Source: Intestinimonas massiliensis (ex Afouda et al. 2020) (lineage in GTDB: Bacteria > Bacillota > Clostridia > Oscillospirales > Oscillospiraceae). From it: a stretch of DNA of 64,000 bases. Below are positions 1 to 10,725 of this stretch, piece after piece. Positions within the stretch are counted from its first letter, which is position 1; each line of letters opens with the position of its first letter. The translations under genes were made by a program, and so were the position numbers. The notes below the pieces were generated by a model. It did not search any database, was not told where the DNA came from, and was given only the letters and a program-made list of their open reading frames with translations. Where the stretch lies: positions 2,059,367 to 2,123,366 of the forward strand of contig NZ_LR131147.1 in NCBI RefSeq assembly GCF_900626285.1. Direction: 5' to 3'.

Positions 1-99
1 GCTCGGAAACGGTATTCCGGGTACTCGCAGAACCCGCTGCGCTGTAGGATGCCAGTAGGGACTGCCAGCCCGTTGCGGATGATCCAAACAGGACTTTTC
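1..99. other. Unassigned window edge
   Basis: No gene can be supported here. On the minus strand an ATG at 103 overlaps the pgeF stop codon (ATGA) and opens a frame that stays open to the window edge for 34 codons, but its third-position GC is clearly lower than that of the neighbours and the peptide matches nothing I recognise. A second minus frame is also open but has no start codon. This could be the beginning of a coupled gene or non-coding sequence. Confidence 0.2.
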
Positions 100-912
100 T
101 CATAGCAGCGATATCATGGCCGCCTGGCTTCCCCGCTGGCCGTGGGTATAGCGGTGGGACCAGTATTTCTCCGGCATGCAGGAGGTGCAGTCGTCCGACA
201 CGGCAATGTGGGCCGGGTCCAGGCCGGCCGCCTCCAGCCGGCAGACATTGAGGGCCTTCAGATCCACATGGAACTTGCCGGTGGGCAGCACCTGGATGCA
301 GTGGAGGGCGGAGGCCCCCATGGATTCGGTCATGGCGTTGGGCACGTCCTCGTGGGTCTCAAAGCAGCACTTGGAGATGCCGGGACCGATGGCGGCCAGG
401 ATGTCCAGCCGGTCGCAGCCGTAGCAGTCCACCATCCGCTCCACCGCCCGGGTGACAATGCCCAGGGCGGTGCCCCGCCAGCCGGAGTGGACCGCGCCCG
501 CCACCTTGCGCACCGGGTCGTACAGCAGGATGGGCAGGCAGTCGGCGGTAAAGACGGTGAGGACCACTCCGGGGATATCGGTGACCAGGCCGTCGGCCTG
601 CCAGGGCTCGGGCTGATCCAGACCGATGCCCAGGTCGGCGGAGGTAATGGTGCGCACCGTGTCCCCGTGGACCTGGCTGGCGCACACCACCCGGCGCACG
701 TCGGCACCGATGGCGGCGCAGAAGCGGCGGTAGTTCTCCGCCACCTTGTCCGGGTCGTCCCCCCGGTTCATGCCCAGGTTCAGGGAGGCGTAGATCCCCT
801 CAGACACGCCCCCCAGCCGGGTGGAAAAGCCGTGGGCCACACCGCCGGCGGCGTCAAAGCCGTCGGCGGTGAGATACACCAGACCATTTTGATTGTGTTC
901 GATGATATTCAT
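100..912 (-). CDS. pgeF: Laccase-domain (YfiH/PgeF) protein
   Basis: This is a multicopper-polyphenol-oxidase-fold protein of the YfiH/PgeF family. Members have been described as purine nucleoside phosphorylases and, in E. coli, as an editing factor that removes wrongly made UDP-MurNAc dipeptides. The family's metal-site signatures are present: SQVHGD, FTADCLP and VHSGWRGTA supply the His/Cys/His set. I start at ATG 912 (MNIIEH), because GGAGG lies 6 nt upstream; an in-frame ATG at 936 has no good site. The product is 270 aa, a normal family length. It lies 62 bp downstream of secA in the same direction, with a hairpin between them. The family assignment is firm; the physiological substrate is not. 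Confidence 0.9.
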   Translation of the reverse strand: MNIIEHNQNGLVYLTADGFDAAGGVAHGFSTRLGGVSEGIYASLNLGMNRGDDPDKVAENYRRFCAAIGADVRRVVCASQVHGDTVRTITSADLGIGLDQPEPWQADGLVTDIPGVVLTVFTADCLPILLYDPVRKVAGAVHSGWRGTALGIVTRAVERMVDCYGCDRLDILAAIGPGISKCCFETHEDVPNAMTESMGASALHCIQVLPTGKFHVDLKALNVCRLEAAGLDPAHIAVSDDCTSCMPEKYWSHRYTHGQRGSQAAMISLL

Positions 913-942
913 GGAGTTCCTCCATCCGGGAATCAAAATCGG

Positions 943-971
943 TTTTTCCGGAAATTCATTTCCCGGAAAAA
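943..971 (-). terminator. Hairpin after secA
   Basis: An inverted repeat (TTTTTCCGG at 943-951 and CCGGAAAAA at 963-971) begins 4 bp beyond the secA stop codon on the minus strand and is followed by an AT-rich GATTTTGATT tract. It looks like a weak or readthrough terminator ahead of pgeF. Confidence 0.4.
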
Positions 972-974
972 CGA

Positions 975-3722
<2,748 letters not shown>

Positions 3723-3794
3723 GGATCACGTTCACCTTTCTTATTTCCTCCCCGGACCAGATGGCCCGGGCGATTTATGCCAATTCGGTCTTTT

Positions 3795-3800
3795 AGTATA
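3795..3800 (-). promoter_or_regulatory. secA promoter (extended -10)
   Basis: On the minus strand TATACT (plus 3795-3800) is preceded by TGA, which makes an extended -10 element; the -35 region is only a run of T. A 9-bp inverted repeat (GGGCGATTT at 3768 and AAATCGCCC at 3839) flanks it. Confidence 0.5.
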
Positions 3801-3851
3801 TCATATCCCCCCCTGATAAAAAAGGGGAAATTGTGAACAAATCGCCCGTTT

Positions 3852-4694
3852 TCACCCCTGCTCTCCCTGCAGCTCCAGGTTGCGGCGGAGGGGGGCGGGT
3901 CCCCGCCAGGCGAAAGACCGGTCCCCGTACTTCTCCCGAAAGGTGCGGTTGGTCAGCCCCGCCAGGTCGGCCCCCGTCAGGGAATCCACCAGCCCCTCCC
4001 GGAATTCCGGCAGGGGGGACAGGGCAGGCCGGGCATTGTAGGGGCAGACCCGCTGGCAGGTATCGCACCCCCAGATCAGGGGATGGGCCTTCAGCAGGTC
4101 GTTCTCCTCCCCGGTCAGCTCTCCCTTTTTCTGGGTCAGCTCGGACAGGCAGCGGCTCACCTCCACGCCGCCCTCCCCCAGAGCGCTTCCGGGGCAGGCG
4201 GACAGGCACTTGCCGCAGCCCACACAGTGGGGGGACGGGGTGTGGGGCGGCAGCTCCAGGACAGCGTCGGTGAGGATGGTGCCCAGAAACACATAGGAGC
4301 CGTAGGGGGGAACGATGACCAGCCCGTTTTTCCCCCTCAGGCCCACGCCGCACCGCCAGGCCGCCTGACGCTCCGGCAGGGGAGAGTTGTCGGCGGCGGG
4401 CAGAAACAGGGCATTTTTGTATTTTTCACTCAAAAAATTGCAGATTGTATTCAACCGACCGGTAACCACAGTGTGATAATCCAGCCCCCGGGCGTAGAGG
4501 GACAGGTTGCCGGAGGTCTCCCCGGCGTAGTAGGGGAAGGCGGCCGCCAATACGGTTTGGGGGTGGGGGCACAGGGTCTCCGCCTTTTGGACAGCCTCCG
4601 CCGTCATATCCTCCGCCAGTTCTGAAAACGGCAAGCCGCCCCAGGCGGCGGCGCCTGCGGCGGCAAAAGCCTCATTGAGACTGTGCACGATCAT
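3852..4694 (-). CDS. queG: QueG-like epoxyqueuosine reductase
   Basis: This is a QueG-family iron-sulfur/cobalamin protein, which in the family reduces epoxyqueuosine to queuosine in tRNA anticodons. The two [4Fe-4S] clusters are visible as CVGCGKCLSACPG (about residues 157-170) and CDTCQRVCPYN (about 210-220), spaced as in the family, after an N-terminal B12-binding region. At 280 aa it is shorter than E. coli QueG (about 380 aa) because the C-terminal HEAT-like repeats are missing, a form common in Clostridia. It is the last gene of its operon and overlaps the murE end by 23 bp. No other queuosine gene is in the window, so a related reductase role cannot be excluded. Confidence 0.8.
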   Translation of the reverse strand: MIVHSLNEAFAAAGAAAWGGLPFSELAEDMTAEAVQKAETLCPHPQTVLAAAFPYYAGETSGNLSLYARGLDYHTVVTGRLNTICNFLSEKYKNALFLPAADNSPLPERQAAWRCGVGLRGKNGLVIVPPYGSYVFLGTILTDAVLELPPHTPSPHCVGCGKCLSACPGSALGEGGVEVSRCLSELTQKKGELTGEENDLLKAHPLIWGCDTCQRVCPYNARPALSPLPEFREGLVDSLTGADLAGLTNRTFREKYGDRSFAWRGPAPLRRNLELQGEQG

Positions 4695-6198
4695 ATTTCT
4701 CCAGGGCGTGCCGGGCCAGCACCCCGTCGGACAGGCAGGGCTCCGGGCCGTTCTTCCGCTTCTGGGCGGTCTCGCACCCCTTGCCGGCCAGCAGCACCAC
4801 GGCGGGCCGGGAGGCCTCCAGGATGGCGGTCTCCACCGCCTGCTCCCGGTTGGGGATCACGGTGTAGTCCTTGTTCCACTTTCTCAGGAATACCCCGATG
4901 TCGGCGCAGATGTCCTCCACCTCCTCGGGGCCGGGGTCGTCCTCAGTGAGGATCACCCGGTGGGCAAACTCTCCGGCGGCGTTGCCCATGCCCTCCCGGC
5001 GGTCGATGCCCTTGCCGCCGGTGCAGCCGAACATGACGGTCACTTGCCGGTCAGGATACTCCGCCCGGACGGAGCGCAGGGCGTTCTGCAGGCTCATGCC
5101 GTTGTGGGAGTAGTCCACGATGACGGAGATCTGCCCGTCGGCGCTGGCGTAGTGCTCCATCCGGCCGGGGACGAAGGCCTTCACCAGGCCCTCCCGAACC
5201 GCTTCATAGGGGATCCCATAGGCCTCCGCCACGGTGACGGCGGCCAGGGCGTTTTCCACATTGAACAGGCCGGGGGTGGAGACGGCCAGCTCCCCCTCAT
5301 ACCGGGGGGTGCGGACGTGGAAGGCAATCTTGTCCCCCTCCTTGCGCACATCGGTGCCGTACACAGCGGCCTCGGCGTGCTTCTGGGAGAAGGTGAGCAC
5401 CCGCTCACACTTGGCGGCGGCAGCGGCCACCTCAGCGGCGTGATCGCAGTCCATGTTAATACAGGCGGTATTTGCCTGCCGGAAAATCAACAGCTTGGAT
5501 TGGAGGTAGTCCTCCAGATTGGGATGCTCCACCGGGGAGATGTGGTCCTCGCCGATGTTGAGGAACACGGCGCAGTTCAGGTCCACCCCGATGACCCGGC
5601 CGTACTTCAGGGCCTGGGAGGACACCTCCATGGTGAGCCAGTCCGCCCCGGCAGACACCGCATTGGACAGGTGCCGCTGCAGGTCCAGGGGCTCCGGGGT
5701 GGTGAGCTTGGCGGGCTTGCGCTCCACCCCGTCGTCGGTGACGATGGTGGACAGCAGGGCGCTCTCCCGGTGGCCCCGGGAGGCCAGCCAGGTATCCACG
5801 ATGGATTTGATATAGTAGGCCGTGGTGGTCTTGCCCTTGGTGCCGGTAATGCCGGTGATGTGCAGCTTACCGGAGGGGTGGCCGTAGAACTGGTCGGCCA
5901 GCAGGCCCATGGCCTGCCGGATGTCGGTGACCCGCAGGCAGGGCAGGGGGATATTGGGATAGGCGGTCTCGCTGACATACACGAAGGCGCCGCTGTCCAT
6001 GGCCTGGCGCAGGTAGTCCTCTTTGAACTTGGCCCCCTTGCACACGAAGAGGGTATGGGGGATCACCACCTGGGAATCGCAGGACACCAGGGACACCGGG
6101 GCGGTCAGATCGGCGTGGACCGGCCCTTTGTCCGCCAGCAGGTCATGGCGCAGCAAAAGCTGCACATAGTCGCCCAAAGGCAGGCGCGTATTGCTCAT
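4672..6198 (-). CDS. murE: MurE-like UDP-MurNAc tripeptide ligase
   Basis: This Mur ligase (508 aa) adds the third residue to UDP-MurNAc-L-Ala-D-Glu in the cytoplasm. The ATP loop is GTKGKTT (residues 119-125, canonical GTNGKTT), followed by TTPEPLDLQ and the carbamylated-Lys region. It is divergent: the canonical DYAHTP reads DYSHNG (362-367) and the substrate motif reads DDPG (420-423) instead of the DNPR that binds meso-diaminopimelate. By family knowledge this argues against a DAP-adding enzyme and is compatible with L-Lys or another amino acid. It lies 25 bp downstream of an aspartate racemase and two genes after a D-aspartate ligase. It could be a second, specialised MurE rather than the housekeeping one. 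Confidence 0.87.
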   Translation of the reverse strand: MSNTRLPLGDYVQLLLRHDLLADKGPVHADLTAPVSLVSCDSQVVIPHTLFVCKGAKFKEDYLRQAMDSGAFVYVSETAYPNIPLPCLRVTDIRQAMGLLADQFYGHPSGKLHITGITGTKGKTTTAYYIKSIVDTWLASRGHRESALLSTIVTDDGVERKPAKLTTPEPLDLQRHLSNAVSAGADWLTMEVSSQALKYGRVIGVDLNCAVFLNIGEDHISPVEHPNLEDYLQSKLLIFRQANTACINMDCDHAAEVAAAAAKCERVLTFSQKHAEAAVYGTDVRKEGDKIAFHVRTPRYEGELAVSTPGLFNVENALAAVTVAEAYGIPYEAVREGLVKAFVPGRMEHYASADGQISVIVDYSHNGMSLQNALRSVRAEYPDRQVTVMFGCTGGKGIDRREGMGNAAGEFAHRVILTEDDPGPEEVEDICADIGVFLRKWNKDYTVIPNREQAVETAILEASRPAVVLLAGKGCETAQKRKNGPEPCLSDGVLARHALEKYDRAQSQ

Positions 6199-6223
6199 TT
6201 CCGTTCACCACCATGTGAAAATC

Positions 6224-6928
6224 TTACACCATCCGCAGCTTGTAGCCGCAGGCGGTGATGCACCGCTGGGCCAGTACGTCCATGGCATCCAGGTAGTAGT
6301 CGGGCAGGCCGTGGTAGGTGCGGTAGACGCTCAGCTCGGTGCAGCCCAGGATGGCGCTGTCGCAGCCCGCCTGGCGGAGCCAGTGGTCGATGACGGCGAA
6401 TTTCTCCCGGGAACCGGTCTCGCCCCGCTTGATCTCGTCGTAAATGATGCTCATGACCAGCTTCTGGATCTGCTCCGGCGGGGAGACCGCCTCAATGTTC
6501 CGGGCGTCGCACTCCTTTTGATATACCCCGGTGCGGATGGTGCCGTCGGTGCCCAGGATGCCCACCTTTTTCTTCTCCTCGTCGGCCAGCACCCCCACGG
6601 TCTCCCGGGGCATGTGGATCAGGCGGAGGGACAGCTCACTCTGGAGCCGGTCGGCAAAGTAGTGGGAGGTGTTGCAGGGGATGGCCAGCACGGTGCAGCC
6701 CCCCCGCTCCAGCAGCTTGGCTCCCTCCAGCAGCCGCCGGTAGCAGCCCTCCGCGTCGCCCCCCAGAATGGCGGCGGTGCGGTCGGGGATGGCGGTATCG
6801 CTCCAGATCAGGGTGGGCAGGTGCTCCTGGTCGCAGGCGGCGTCGGTGCGGTCCAGAATCCGCTGGTAAAAATCCTGGGTGGCTTGAGGACCCATGCCCC
6901 CCAGGATACCTAATCTCTGTTCCTTCAT
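6224..6928 (-). CDS. Aspartate/glutamate racemase family protein
   Basis: This is a cofactor-independent racemase of the aspartate/glutamate racemase fold, 234 aa. The N-terminal GGMGPQAT (10-17) is typical of aspartate racemases, and the two catalytic cysteines are present in PCNTSHY (Cys85) and GCTELS (Cys196). I start at ATG 6928, which overlaps the stop of the upstream ligase gene as ATGA, so translation is coupled; a GTG at 6958 would lie inside that gene. Its place between a D-aspartate ligase and a murE parallels racfm/aslfm of Enterococcus faecium, where the racemase supplies D-Asp. The substrate is inferred from context. Confidence 0.9.
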   Translation of the reverse strand: MKEQRLGILGGMGPQATQDFYQRILDRTDAACDQEHLPTLIWSDTAIPDRTAAILGGDAEGCYRRLLEGAKLLERGGCTVLAIPCNTSHYFADRLQSELSLRLIHMPRETVGVLADEEKKKVGILGTDGTIRTGVYQKECDARNIEAVSPPEQIQKLVMSIIYDEIKRGETGSREKFAVIDHWLRQAGCDSAILGCTELSVYRTYHGLPDYYLDAMDVLAQRCITACGYKLRMV

Positions 6929-8133
6929 CGCACCTTTTCCATACAGGAGGCGTACCACCCCACATAGCGCCGCTGGCCCTTCAAAATGCGCAGCTTGTGG
7001 AGGAAGCCGTTGTCCTTGCTGTAAAACAGGGGGTTGACCGCGGCGTTGCGGGCCTGCAGGGCCTTCATCTCCTGATGATACCGGGGGTTGACATAATCAT
7101 AAGCCACCTTGGGCGGGATCACCCACCACAGATGGCGGTTCTTGGTGATGGTCAGCTCACAGGGCTTCCCCTCAATCCGGTCCTCCACCAGGTACTTGGC
7201 CAGGTTGTACCCCGCGCCGGTGACATAATAGTTGGACCGGCCCTGGCGGCAGTTGATCTCAAAGGCCTTGAACTTGCCGTCCCGCTGATCGTACTTGATG
7301 TCGAAGTTGGAGAAGCCGGTGAAGCGGATGGCCTCCAGGAAGCCCTTCAGCTTCTCGCACAGCTCGGGCTCCGGCTCGGTGATGATGACGGCGTGGTTGC
7401 CGATGGCGTGGCCGGTGTGCTCCTCCAGCAGCACATGGCCCACGCACATGAGCCGCACCTTGCCGTCGGCGCCGGAGTAGTTGGTCACCACCCGCATATA
7501 GCTGTCGTCCCCGGGGATGAAGTCCTGGAGGATCAGGGAATCCTCATACCCGGCGTTGTAGATGTCGTCAATGACCTGGTCCACCTCTTCCCGGGTCTGG
7601 AGGACGTAGGCCTTCTTCTGGGTGGGGAAGGGGTGCTTCCAGTAGGTGTCCGACTCGGCGGGCTTGACCACAAAGGGGCCGTCAAAGGGCAGGGTGAAGT
7701 CGTGGCCCATGCCCTTATGGTACACCACGGTGGCGGGGTGATCGATGCCGTATTTGTCGCACAGCTCGTAAAATTTCTCCTTGTGGATGAGCCCCTGCAG
7801 CACGGGCAGCTCCACATAGGGGGCGATGACGTTTTCCGGGTAGTTGGGCAGGTTGGCGGAGATGGCGTTGAGGTAGTTGTCCCCGCAGCCCAGCACCAGG
7901 ATCTTTTTGTCCGGGTGTTCCTTGGCCGCCTCGGTGACGTTCTTCAGCACCTGCTCCACGGTGTCGTTGTTCTGGCGGATGCGGTAGTCGATGATCTTGC
8001 TGCCGGCGCACACGCTGGCGGCAAACATACCAAACACGATGCTTTTGACCCCGTAGGCCTCATGAAAGGCCCGGGCCATACTGTAAGCGTTGATGTCCGC
8101 GCCCAGAAGCACGGGTACAAATTCAGCTGCCAT
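6925..8133 (-). CDS. ATP-grasp D-aspartate ligase homologue
   Basis: This 402-aa ATP-grasp ligase closely resembles, from memory of that sequence, the D-aspartate ligase Aslfm of E. faecium. Aslfm activates D-Asp as an acyl phosphate and joins it to the epsilon amine of L-Lys in the peptidoglycan precursor. Matching stretches include EFVPVLLGADIN (4-15), KAYVLQTREE (174-183), QDFIPGDDSYMRV (203-215), GFSNFDIKYD (273-282) and FEINCRQGRS (291-300), which holds the Mg-binding Glu/Asn. AGGAGG lies 12 nt before ATG 8133. The gene overlaps the small upstream ORF by 11 bp and the racemase by 4 bp, so all three are probably co-translated. The acceptor amino acid is not proven. Confidence 0.88.
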   Translation of the reverse strand: MAAEFVPVLLGADINAYSMARAFHEAYGVKSIVFGMFAASVCAGSKIIDYRIRQNNDTVEQVLKNVTEAAKEHPDKKILVLGCGDNYLNAISANLPNYPENVIAPYVELPVLQGLIHKEKFYELCDKYGIDHPATVVYHKGMGHDFTLPFDGPFVVKPAESDTYWKHPFPTQKKAYVLQTREEVDQVIDDIYNAGYEDSLILQDFIPGDDSYMRVVTNYSGADGKVRLMCVGHVLLEEHTGHAIGNHAVIITEPEPELCEKLKGFLEAIRFTGFSNFDIKYDQRDGKFKAFEINCRQGRSNYYVTGAGYNLAKYLVEDRIEGKPCELTITKNRHLWWVIPPKVAYDYVNPRYHQEMKALQARNAAVNPLFYSKDNGFLHKLRILKGQRRYVGWYASCMEKVR

Positions 8134-8332
8134 AGGAATACAGCGCCTCCTGAAAACTGATTTGATACCAATCCTGGCCCAGGGGCTCTACCCGGGCCGG
8201 ATAGTCCGCCGCCAGGCGGCGGGCCTGTTCAGGGGTGAGGCGCAGCTCCCGCAGGAGCAGCTCCCCGCCGCAGAAACACTGGGACACCAGCCGGTCCAGG
8301 CCGGGGTCGGTGGGATGGTTTGAGTTCGTCAT
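8123..8332 (-). CDS. Small hypothetical protein
   Basis: A 69-aa protein with no recognised domain. AAAGGAGAG stands in good position before ATG 8332, the codon use matches the neighbours, and its 3' end overlaps the D-aspartate ligase start by 11 bp, so it is probably a real, translationally coupled gene. The sequence is acidic to neutral with a Cys-Phe-Cys near residue 20 and no membrane segment or signal peptide. It lies 36 bp after rel. It could modulate the ligase, but nothing in the sequence shows that. Confidence 0.7.
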   Translation of the reverse strand: MTNSNHPTDPGLDRLVSQCFCGGELLLRELRLTPEQARRLAADYPARVEPLGQDWYQISFQEALYSYGS

Positions 8333-8368
8333 AGTCTCTCTCCTTTATGACGGAACGGTGGGTGTTTT

Positions 8369-10594
8369 TCAGCCTGCCGCGCGCTTCACCTGATACACGC
8401 CCTGGATCTGGCCCAGCTTGTTGATGACGGCGGCCAGCTCGCTCTGGTTCTTGACCTCCAGCACGATATTCACGTTGGCGTAGCCGTCTGGCATGGAGCG
8501 GGCGGACAGGCTGGTGGTCTTGACCTTGGCCGCCGACAGGGCCATGGCCACATCCAGGGTCAGGCCGTCCCGGTCCTTGGCGGAGATCTCCAGACTGGTC
8601 TGGTAGGAGGACAGCTCCCCCTCCGCCCAGCGGACGTGGACCCAGCGCCCCGCCTCCTCCGGCTTCCGCTTGGCCGGGTCGGCGTTGGGGCAGTCCGCCC
8701 GGTGGACGGACACGCCGAAGCCCCGGGTGATGAAGCCCACCACCGGGTCGCCGGGGACGGGGGTACAGCACTTGGCGAACTTCACCAGGCAGTTGTCGAT
8801 GCCCTCCACGATGATGCCGCTCTGGTCGCGCTTGCCGGTCTTGACGGGCACGGGGGGCGGGTTGCCGGTGGCGGGATGGATGGCCTCCGCCGCGTCCCGC
8901 TCGGCGGCGGCCTGCTCGGCGTGGAGCCGGTTGAGCCGGGTCAGCTCGTCCTTGACCCGCACCACCGCCTTCTGGGCGGACATGCCGCCGTAGCCGATGG
9001 CGGCGTACAGCTCGTCCAGGGTACCGAAGCGCACCTTCTTGAGCACGAAGGGAAGCACGTCGTCGGCGGTAATGGCGGCCAGGGACAGGCCCATGTGCTT
9101 CAGCTCCGATTCAAAGGCGGCCCGGCCGGTGGCGATGTTCTCCTCCCGGCGTTCCTTCTTGAACCACTGGCGGATCTTGTTGCGGGCCTCGTTGGACTTG
9201 CAGATCTTCATCCAGTCCCGGCTGGGGCCGTGGGCCGACTTGGAGGTGATGACCTCCACGATGTCGCCGTTGTTCAGCTGGGTGTCAAAGGTGACCATCC
9301 GGCCGTTGACCTTGGCACCTGTCATGTGGTTGCCCACGGCGGAGTGGATGTTGTAGGCGAAGTCGATGGGGGTGGCCCCGGCGGGCAGGTTGATCACGTC
9401 GCCCCGGGGGGTGAACACGAACACCTCGTCGGAGAACAGGTCTACCCGCATGGTGCGGACGAACTCCTCCGCATCCACGTCCTGCTGACTCTCCAGCAGC
9501 TTGCGCACCCACTCGAAGGCGGCCTCGGTGCCCAGCTTGGTGTTGGCCATGCCCTGCTTGTACTTCCAGTGGGCGGCGATGCCGTATTCCGCCGTGTGGT
9601 GCATGTCCCAGGTGCGGATCTGCACCTCGAAGGGGATGCCCTCCCGGCCGAACACGGTGGTATGGAGGGACTGGTAGCCGTTGGGCTTGGGGGTGCCGAT
9701 ATAGTCCTTGAACCGGCCCAGCACCGGCTTGAACAGGTCGTGGATCACGCCCAGCACATTGTAGCACTCCGGGATGTCATCCACAATCACCCGGAAGGCG
9801 TACAGGTCAAAAATTTCGTCCATGGTCTTGTTCTGGGCGTACATCTTCCGGTAGATGGAGTAGGCGTGCTTCACCCGGCCGTAGATGGTGCAGCGGATGC
9901 CCTCGGCGTCCAGCCGGTCCTGGATCCGCTTCTGCACCGAGGCCATGAACTCCTCGTGGGCGGCGGACCGGGCCTCCAGCTCGTCGCTGATCTCCTTGTA
10001 GCCCACCGGGTCCAGATAGCGCAGGGAGGTGTCCTCCAGCTCCCACTTGATGCGCTGCATGCCTAAGCGGTGGGCGATGGGGGCGTAGATCTCCATGGTC
10101 TCCAGGGCCTTTTCCTTCTGCTTGCGGGGGGACTGGTACTCCATGGTGCGCATGTTGTGCAGCCGGTCGCAGATCTTGATGAGGATCACCCGGATGTCCT
10201 TGGCCATGGCCATGAGCATCTTGCGCAGGTTCTCCATCTGCTCCTCTTCCTTGGAGGTATACTGCACCCGTGTCAGTTTGGTGACCCCCTCCACCAGCTC
10301 GGCCACCGGCGCGCCGAAGAGCTTGGCGATCTCCTCATGGGTCACCCCGGTGTCCTCAATGCAGTCGTGGAGGAGGGCGGCGATGATGGAATCGGTGTCC
10401 AGCTCCAGGTCGGCCACGATCTCCGCCACCGCCAGGGGGTGGGTAATATAGGGAGAGCCGTCCTTGCGCAGCTGCCCGGAGTGGGCGTTGTCGGCAAAGG
10501 TAAAGGCGTTGAACAGCCGCTGGGTATCCAGAGACGGATTATAGGTTTTGATTTTATCTTCCAGCGCCTGATACCGCTCCAGAATGGGGTCCAT
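8369..10594 (-). CDS. rel: Bifunctional (p)ppGpp synthetase/hydrolase Rel
   Basis: Rel makes and degrades the alarmone (p)ppGpp in response to uncharged tRNA on the ribosome. The 741-aa protein has, in order, an intact HD hydrolase domain (THPLAVAEI, ALLHDCIEDTG at about 45-85), the synthetase domain with RFKDYIGTPKPNGYQSLHT, a TGS domain (VFTPRGDVINLPAGATPIDFAY) and a C-terminal ACT domain. The RFKD (RxKD) form of the synthetase motif is the one found in bifunctional enzymes. AAGGAGG sits 7 nt before ATG 10594. recJ lies 131 bp upstream, the usual Firmicutes neighbour order. Confidence 0.97.
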   Translation of the reverse strand: MDPILERYQALEDKIKTYNPSLDTQRLFNAFTFADNAHSGQLRKDGSPYITHPLAVAEIVADLELDTDSIIAALLHDCIEDTGVTHEEIAKLFGAPVAELVEGVTKLTRVQYTSKEEEQMENLRKMLMAMAKDIRVILIKICDRLHNMRTMEYQSPRKQKEKALETMEIYAPIAHRLGMQRIKWELEDTSLRYLDPVGYKEISDELEARSAAHEEFMASVQKRIQDRLDAEGIRCTIYGRVKHAYSIYRKMYAQNKTMDEIFDLYAFRVIVDDIPECYNVLGVIHDLFKPVLGRFKDYIGTPKPNGYQSLHTTVFGREGIPFEVQIRTWDMHHTAEYGIAAHWKYKQGMANTKLGTEAAFEWVRKLLESQQDVDAEEFVRTMRVDLFSDEVFVFTPRGDVINLPAGATPIDFAYNIHSAVGNHMTGAKVNGRMVTFDTQLNNGDIVEVITSKSAHGPSRDWMKICKSNEARNKIRQWFKKERREENIATGRAAFESELKHMGLSLAAITADDVLPFVLKKVRFGTLDELYAAIGYGGMSAQKAVVRVKDELTRLNRLHAEQAAAERDAAEAIHPATGNPPPVPVKTGKRDQSGIIVEGIDNCLVKFAKCCTPVPGDPVVGFITRGFGVSVHRADCPNADPAKRKPEEAGRWVHVRWAEGELSSYQTSLEISAKDRDGLTLDVAMALSAAKVKTTSLSARSMPDGYANVNIVLEVKNQSELAAVINKLGQIQGVYQVKRAAG

Positions 10595-10682
10595 ACAGGC
10601 ACCTCCTTCGTCGTTGCAATCTTCATATCCTTCGCGCCGCCGCGTCCGCGGCAGCGCTCACTCATTCCGATGCTCCTCCTCT

Positions 10683-10716
10683 CCCCACCGAACCCGCTTC
10701 GCTGGGCTTCGGCGGG
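10683..10716. repeat. Imperfect hairpin between recJ and rel
   Basis: Within the 131-bp gap a long imperfect inverted repeat joins CCCCACCGAACCCG to CGGGCTTCGG-type sequence with a purine-rich loop. It has no T tract, so it looks more like a REP-type element or mRNA processing structure than a terminator. Confidence 0.35.
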
Positions 10717-10725
10717 GGCCCCGGT

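Noticed and set aside
3768..3847. The 9-bp inverted repeat GGGCGATTT/AAATCGCCC around the secA promoter as a regulator site
   Set aside because: The arms are 62 bp apart and short; nothing else supports a function. I noted it only in the promoter entry.
3833..4273. A plus-strand Pro/Arg/Gly-rich ORF antisense to queG
   Set aside because: Its composition is that of a frame shadow and it has no domain. The opposite frame carries both iron-sulfur motifs of QueG.
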